This document shows positions 52,392 to 60,021 of a stretch of 60,021 bases of DNA, one piece after another. Under the pieces are notes generated by a model. It did not search any database, was not told the origin of the DNA, and worked only from the letters and a program-made list of their open reading frames with translations. Numbering within the stretch: the stretch's first letter is position 1; each line of letters begins with the position of its first letter. The stretch is from Spirogloea muscicola (lineage: Eukaryota; Streptophyta; Zygnematophyceae; Spirogloeales; Spirogloeaceae): contig WELB01000147.1 in the NCBI GenBank assembly GCA_009602725.1, positions 301,691-361,711 of the forward strand, written 5' to 3'. Position numbers and translations under genes: made by a program.

Positions 52392-52760
52392 TCCTCCCAA
52401 GGGGGCGAGTGGTGGTAAAAACCAGCCCACAACGGATTGAACAAAGCCAGAGGGCTTAGAGATCACCTTCAAGCTTAGAGATCACGAAGGGTGTCTGCTC
52501 AGTTACCCCTGATCGGCAGCTGCAAGTTGGAGAAGGTAGCAGCAGGCCAGGAGTTGCGCCCGCCTATGGCCTGAGGCGGCAGCCAGGGCACGACCAGCAC
52601 GAAGATGCATTTTGATAGAGAATGCTGCAGGGAATTTGTAAGCTGCAGTTGATAGACCAGGACTGAAGAGCCCGCAGCTTTGCCTGCTCGACACGTTGAC
52701 GTCAGGACACAGCGCGTCTTGCAAGCCGGTGCAAGAGGTGAAGCCACCGAAGCCCTATAT
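52392..52760 (-). mobile_element. LINE 3' end, minus strand, decayed
   Basis: On the minus strand MHLRAGRALAAASG and, after a shift, LQLPIRGN and a stop match the conserved terminus. The tail includes a GGTGGTAAAAACCAGCC-like hairpin near 52410-52430. Confidence 0.65.
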
Positions 52761-53040
52761 GCCCCGCGGACGTCATGGCGAGGAACGGATTGCATTCTCT
52801 GCAGGTAGATGGGCGTACCCAATTTCCTTGCAAGGTAGGGCGGACAGGTCTGTACCTGGTCCTCAGCCTCGTGGATCAGCTCTTGAATCTGTTGCAGGAT
52901 ATGTCGTGCTTGGGCATCCGCCCCCTGCGTGTGTACAGCGAAGCACGGGGACTGCCAGCCTGAAATGGTCCTCCATGCATGCTCCGCCTCCTTGGCCTCG
53001 GATCTTGACAGGGCAATGCGTTCTTTCTCCCTTCGATCTG

Positions 53041-53165
53041 CATGACTGGAGGTCATTGAGCATATATTTGCGAAAGTCACGAATAACAATACTTTTGCAC
53101 CTCCCGGCCCCTTCGAACCTTGTTTATTCCATTCGGCGTGGCCTCTCACAGCCATCGCCTCACTT
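53041..53165 (+). mobile_element. LINE 3' tail fragment
   Basis: GGAGGTCATTGAG, GGCCCCTTCGAACCTTG and GTGGCCTCTCACAGCC match the tails near 45880-45934 and 48027. Confidence 0.65.
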
Positions 53166-53835
53166 TGCAAGAGCTGGAAGAGCTCTCTGTGTTTTTTTGC
53201 GCTTTGATGTTGATTGGCTCACTTGTCAGTAACGTAGTCCCCTTATTCCCTAGCCGCTCTTAGCCTGGAAAATTTCTCTGTGTGTAGCCTCGCTGATCTG
53301 TCGACCTCTTCTGTCTGCACGGTGTAGTGGCTTGGCTTACCTCCCTTTGCGCATCGCGCTTCTTCTCTCATTGAGGTGAAGGGCTTGACAGGGAGCAGGC
53401 AAGCGTCAGGTCAGTGGGCTTTACGTCCTTCGATTAAACGGCCCGGGGTGCAAAAAAGCGGGTAGTACCTGCCGTAGTGTCGCAAAGCTTGATCCGACAG
53501 CAGAAGCGAGTACGGTGGCCCAAGCCTGGTGGATTGATACGGCGACCAATTAGTGCGCCCGGAGGAGAATTGCTGTGCCGGCGTAGCCTTGCAGCGGCGT
53601 CTGGCTTGGGCAGCGGGTCTCCGCTCAGCTCATTAGAAGAGTAGCTCTTCTTGTAAGAAGGCCGCGCCTGCCATGGCGTGGCGACGGCGGCGGCGGCGAC
53701 AGCGGCGGCGGCGACTGGGGAGCGACCGGACTAGGAGGGCCCGAAGGTATTGAGAATTGCAAGGGCTGCCCGCCCTCCAGTGTCTTGGTGTCTCATGACC
53801 CCGGCCCGACCCAAACAAGCACGGCTGCTGATATT
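53166..53835. other. Unassigned, with CGG-rich run
   Basis: No gene. A trinucleotide-like GGCGGCGGCGGCGAC run lies at 53678-53715. Confidence 0.4.
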
Positions 53836-55440
53836 AAAAGAGCGGCTGTGAAAACCGGCCAGATGCATATAGGTGTTCTTGACGGAGCCACAGGCCTGGC
53901 AGCCAGGGCGCTCTTAGTAACCCCGTGTCAGCAGTAGGAAATCAGATGAGTTGAGAGGAGGAAGAGCAACCCCTCTGCGCAAGCCAGAGGCTGCTGCAAG
54001 GGCGCGACCAGCGCGGCGATGCAAAGCAAGCGCTTGGGAACACTGTAGCGACATAGACAAACGCATGCGGTAGCAGGACACAAGTCCCAAATGCACCGAG
54101 CCACCGGGAAGGGCTGCACCCTGCTCCCGGCGCCGCTGGTCGGCTTGGGATGCCAGCAGCGAAAGTAACGAGGATCACCGACCCCCGTAACACCCATGGA
54201 TGTCCATGGCCAGGGGGTAAAAGGTATCACCCGCCGGGTGGTCCTTGTACTTGTGCAACTTCCTCTGTTCGGCCACCGTCACAGCATAGCCGGTCTCAGA
54301 AGTCACGGGGCCCATCGTCCGGAAGCTGTCGGTTAGGATGACGTCCATGAGAAGCCGCTTGCCACCTCCCAGGGGGACGCCAACCAGATCGACACGCCGC
54401 GTCCGAGGGACCCCGTTGCGGAGCTGGACGGGCATCACCCCGGTGCTCTCCAACGCCACTTGATATCCCGCCTCCTTGACGATGCCGTACATGGCGTCAC
54501 GTAGGAGGTTGTGGGAGCCTGTGCGCTCACTGCCTTTGGCACACCTCAGCATGTGGTCACCCATGAGCACTGCATCATGCTCAATAAGCCCACACTGACA
54601 TTGGGTCACCCCTGCCAAGCACAGGGATGGTAAGCCAAGACGGCGGCGCATAGCATCGCAAAACAAAGCATTTTCCATCCGCAAGCCCGCATGCAAAAGC
54701 AAAGCGCGGAGCCACACAGACGCTCCCAGAGACGAAACAGATAGGAGCCGAGCCTGGCCTCGAGCATCCCCTTGGAGGAGACTCCGGAGATGCTCCAGTG
54801 GTCGCTCGTCTGCAGCACGGGAAAAGCGCGAATGAGCCTTAACATCAGAGACGTCAGCCCGGGCAGCAAAACTAACAGGCTCATTCACCAGAGGCGGGTA
54901 TGTGTCAAAGAGGTCCTGTTGGCATGCTTTGAGAGTCACTTGGAAGGCAGACTCCCCTGAACCACGTTACCGATGTGAGGCGCCAATACACGTTGTTGCT
55001 CAAGGAGGAATCGTCCAGATATGGACGAGGCCACCTGAGCCCAGCAGCCAAGGTACGCTGGTCTGCATAAGCGGACCAAGGGGCGACAACCAAGCCCACC
55101 GTGACGTATGGGCAGCTTACATTGCACCAGTGCTGCTGAAGACTGCTCTAGGAGTGGGTGAGCAATCATGTCAGCAAGGCATCGTTGGAGCTTGACATCT
55201 ATGGATGCATAGACCTCATCCATGGTAACGGAAGGTGGGACCGTTCTTAGGAGGTGACATGGCCGCTGTGCCACACTCCTGGTCAAAATGGCCACTGCCA
55301 ACTGAGAGCCCCTGAGGGTGGGGAGCTCTGGCAGGACCTGCACATATCCTTGGAGACGAGCAAGGACAGCACCCTCCGAGAAAGACGGGTCCCCTACAGG
55401 CACTCTCAAGATCCTTAAGCCGCCCTCTGGAGTCTGACAA
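53836..55440 (-). mobile_element. LINE copy, longest preserved coding region
   Basis: Minus strand, three frames in order. From 55440 to 54960: LRILRVPVGDPSF, GSQLAVAILTRSVAQRP, LPIRHGGLGCRPLVRL and AYLGCWAQVASSI, the part following the reverse transcriptase palm. From 54939 to 54175: FSRAADERPLEHLRSLL, GVTQCQCGLIEHDAVLMGDH with the zinc-finger-like CQCG ... HMLRC, HNLLRDAMYGIVKEAGYQVA, RRVDLVGVPLGGGKRLLMDV and TFYPLAMDIHGCYGGR. After a shift, from 54096: CYRMRLSMSLQCSQALALHR and the end SSDFLLLTRGY with a stop at 53916-53914. The tail (53902-53836) is of the second type. Only two frameshifts separate the parts, so this is the best template for the family. The polymerase palm is missing. Confidence 0.87.
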
Positions 55441-55464
55441 GATGTAGTTAACGAGGACAAGAGG

Positions 55465-55600
55465 GAAAGAAGAAGTGGCTCTCCCAATGGGGGCAAGGGC
55501 TGTGAGAAGCCAGCCCGAAAAGAATTGACAAGGTTCGAAGGGGCCAAACTACGAGCTAAGCAGCGACTGCGGGGCGAAAGAGGGATGCCGATGGGGGACC
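55465..55600 (-). mobile_element. LINE 3' tail, minus strand
   Basis: On the minus strand GCAGTCGCTGCTTAGCTCG, GGCCCCTTCGAACCTTGTC and the hairpin at 55498-55517. It is nearly identical to the plus-strand tail at 45860-45960. Confidence 0.85.
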
Positions 55601-55867
55601 AGGCGGAGCACTTAGCCGGATTGACCCCAAAGCCCGATAAGCTGGAGCTGGTGCTGAAGCGTGCCGCAGGGAACTCGGGGAGGCTGAGCTGGTCGGCCAG
55701 CCCGGCAGATAAGCCGCTACCCTGGCAACCAGCGTGTGGGGCCCATGCCATCCCACCCACTCGTAGGTCAAAAATGCAAGACCTCGTCCGTGATGAGCAT
55801 CCCAAGGCGCTACAGCGCAGCTCCACACAAAACAGCTAGACCTAGACCATATGCAGCTTTTGACACG
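55601..55867. other. Unassigned, between LINE tails
   Basis: A minus-strand frame continues from the LINE tail but shows no motif. No match is recognised. Confidence 0.3.
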
Positions 55868-56040
55868 TCCTTTGTTCATTCTTTTCTGGGCTGGCTTTTT
55901 CCAGCCCCTATCCAATGGGCGAGCCCTTCTCTCTTTTGACACGGGGTTACTAAGAGCGCCCTGGCTGCCTAGCCTGTGGCTCCGTCATGAGCACCTGTAT
56001 GCATCTGGCTGGCTTTCACAGCCGCTCTTTTGATATCAGC
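55868..56040 (+). mobile_element. Two chained, extremely short LINE 3' ends
   Basis: Tail of the main type with hairpin GGGCTGGCTTTTTCCAGCCC (55888-55907), ending GCCCTTCTCTCTTTT. Directly after it stands a second-type LINE end that keeps only its last four or so codons (ACACGGGGTTACTAA, 55940-55954) and the tail to about 56038. Confidence 0.8.
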
Positions 56041-56459
56041 AGCCGTTCTGTATATGCAGCTAGCAGTCGAGAATTCACAAAGAGCACTCTTTCCAATACT
56101 TCCAAGGGGGCGATGGCTGTGGTGGCCAGCTTTCCTCAGCATATTCCATTGTTACTCAGCGGCCCTTGAGCCACCCAGCTTGCGGCTCCAGCAGGAGCAT
56201 GTTGATGCATTGCAATGTTTCATCTGAAGGCACTTGGGTGGCTATCACAGCCGCCCCTGTACGTCAGTAGCCGATTTTGATCAAGAGAAATTGTTGCCAA
56301 GTACATACACAGACCTAGTATCGCGTCTGGCAATCGAGGTGTACCGAAGGCTACCCCAGATACTTGGGACTGAGTGTGCGGTTTATGTAGCTAGGGCTGC
56401 GAAAGACCTTGGCTCGTCGGGTGGGGTTTCAGCATCGCGCCCTGCGGCCCAGATCAGTG
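56041..56459. other. Unassigned stretch
   Basis: A plus-strand frame of 78 codons (56234-56470) with EVYRRLPQILGTECAVYVAR has no recognised family. The sequence GGCTATCACAGCCGCCCCTGTACG resembles LINE-tail hairpins. Confidence 0.3.
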
Positions 56460-56690
56460 ACAGGAAATGACGTGTATTGAGTGATGAAGGGCCTGAGTGG
56501 CCAAGTACAAAGGCAAGCACACATACAATTGTAAACTCTTGCTGCTAAGCAGGATCGGCAAGTAGAGGTTGCTAATCGATGTCCGAGTACTGGACTTCGA
56601 ATTCAAGCCCTTCTGCCACGAGTGAAAGCTCGTCCAGCTTTCTGGTGCAAAGCCCTCCTATACAATAACTGAACTTGAGGCAGTTCTGCC
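56460..56690 (-). mobile_element. LINE 3' end of the diverged subfamily, minus strand
   Basis: On the minus strand GCTTTGCACCAGAAAGCTGG and GGCAGAAGGGCTT match 47078-47125, and TGTGCTTGCCTTTGTACTTG matches the 3' UTR at 47227. It is a decayed second copy of the 46230-47280 subfamily. Confidence 0.75.
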
Positions 56691-57001
56691 ATTCCATACT
56701 GAACATCTGCTTGCAAGCATGCAGATGGAGGGGTAAGTCATGCTTAAGCTTAGACATGGAAATTGTGACCTGGTGATGTCACGATCTATCACAGACATTC
56801 ATCACACTCTTGGGAAGGATAGCGTTGAAGTATCGGTCGCCTTTTTAGTGTGCTTATACACAAACGACTCCTGTGAACAGCTTGCTCACCACTTACATCA
56901 GTTGCTGGGTCAGCATTAAGCAGTAGTCTCGGTAAGAGACTACAAGAACCAAGCACCACGTGGTTGCTGTGCGTTGTCATGTACACTACATAGAGACTCA
57001 C

Positions 57002-57121
57002 TGCTTTCAGTTGTGGAGAGCTGGCCTGGACTTCAAAGCATTTCGTGCTACCTTTCATGACAATCTGATAAATAAAAGAATCTGGGGCACCTACCAGCTC
57101 TGTAACCACCTCGACAATCTC
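57002..57121 (-). CDS. Possible internal exon of an unrecognised gene
   Basis: On the minus strand a 40-codon open stretch (EIVEVVTELVGAPDSFIYQI, then VMKGSTKCFEVQASSPQLKA) lies exactly between an AG and a GTGAGT donor. Codon use looks coding. I do not recognise the family. It could be a late exon of the transferrin-like gene or of another minus-strand gene. Confidence 0.35.
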
Positions 57122-57544
57122 CTTGCAAAGCACTCTGTACTAGCCTGAGAGCTAGACAGGTAGCCACCATGGCCATGGAGATTCACGACGTGTAGCCATC
57201 AGATTGGTCGTAAGGTGGAGTAACCTCACACGTCTTCGTCCCACTAGAGATTCTCCAGGAGAGCAAGTATGTATCAGAAGAAAGTAACACTGAGTAAGAC
57301 TGCGAAAATTGTGAATGTCAAGCCTGCCCTCCAGTTTGAAGTTGCGCATCGGCCTGCTCCAAAATAAGCGAAAGTATGAAGGAACACAGAGAACTATCAC
57401 CCCCATGCTGCAGCCACAGCACTAGCAAGCGAGGTCGATGTTGAAAGCAAGCACGCACGGGAGCATGATGCAACACAGAGGGATACAAGGCAGCTTCGCA
57501 GCCAGCCCCGGGCGCTTGGATAGAAAGGGAAGGCTGCTCACTGC

Positions 57545-60021
<2,477 letters not shown>

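Overview
The window looks like one complete assembly contig from the nuclear genome of a GC-rich, intron-rich, transposon-laden eukaryote. A green alga of the chlorophyte/trebouxiophyte kind is the best guess, as an inference. The reasons are a P-type pentatricopeptide repeat gene, short GT-AG introns in high-GC exons, a transferrin-like gene of the sort known from green algae, chromodomain Ty3/gypsy elements and a plant-type initiator-Met primer-binding site. Both contig ends are technical: about 121 A plus a sequencing-adapter remnant on the left, and 122 T on the right.

Four host genes can be reconstructed by splicing. They are a PPR protein (+, 152-2673, 5' end cut by the contig end), a HAD-family hydrolase of the phosphoglycolate-phosphatase type (-, 44608-42567, 249 codons plus stop over six exons), an HtrA/Deg serine protease with a PDZ domain (+, 48570-51065), and a transferrin-like protein (-, 59899 to about 57545, 5' end cut by the contig end). 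They are unrelated in function and not an operon. They are islands in repeats.

Most of the rest is retrotransposon. Region by region: 3.8-5.6 kb, LINE copy; 5.8-7.4 kb, Ty3/gypsy integrase, chromodomain and LTR; 7.4-9.3 kb, decayed LINE pieces; 9.7-22.3 kb, a pile of LTR elements in both orientations, including a solo LTR inside a gag frame with a perfect 5-bp target duplication; 22.5-23 kb, LINE end; 23-24.1 kb, unassigned GC-rich repeats; 25-27 kb, gag-like remnant of another element; 27.5-38.5 kb, stacked LTRs and element F, interrupted in its integrase by the nearly complete element E (32769-37600, target duplication GGAAC); 38.8-41.1 kb, truncated element G; 44.6-48.4 kb and 52.4-56.7 kb, LINE-rich clusters flanking the HAD, HtrA and transferrin genes.

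Two retroelement features may be under-described. First, the LINE copies share a C-terminal region (zinc-finger-like motif, endonuclease-like block, then a conserved terminal domain ending near LLTRGY) and a short 3' UTR ending in a GGGCTGG/CCAGCCC hairpin, and many copies are extremely 5'-truncated and chained tail to tail. Second, several otherwise diverged LTR families carry the same stem-loop about 100 nt before the LTR end, with compensatory base changes. No tRNA, rRNA or CRISPR array was seen.
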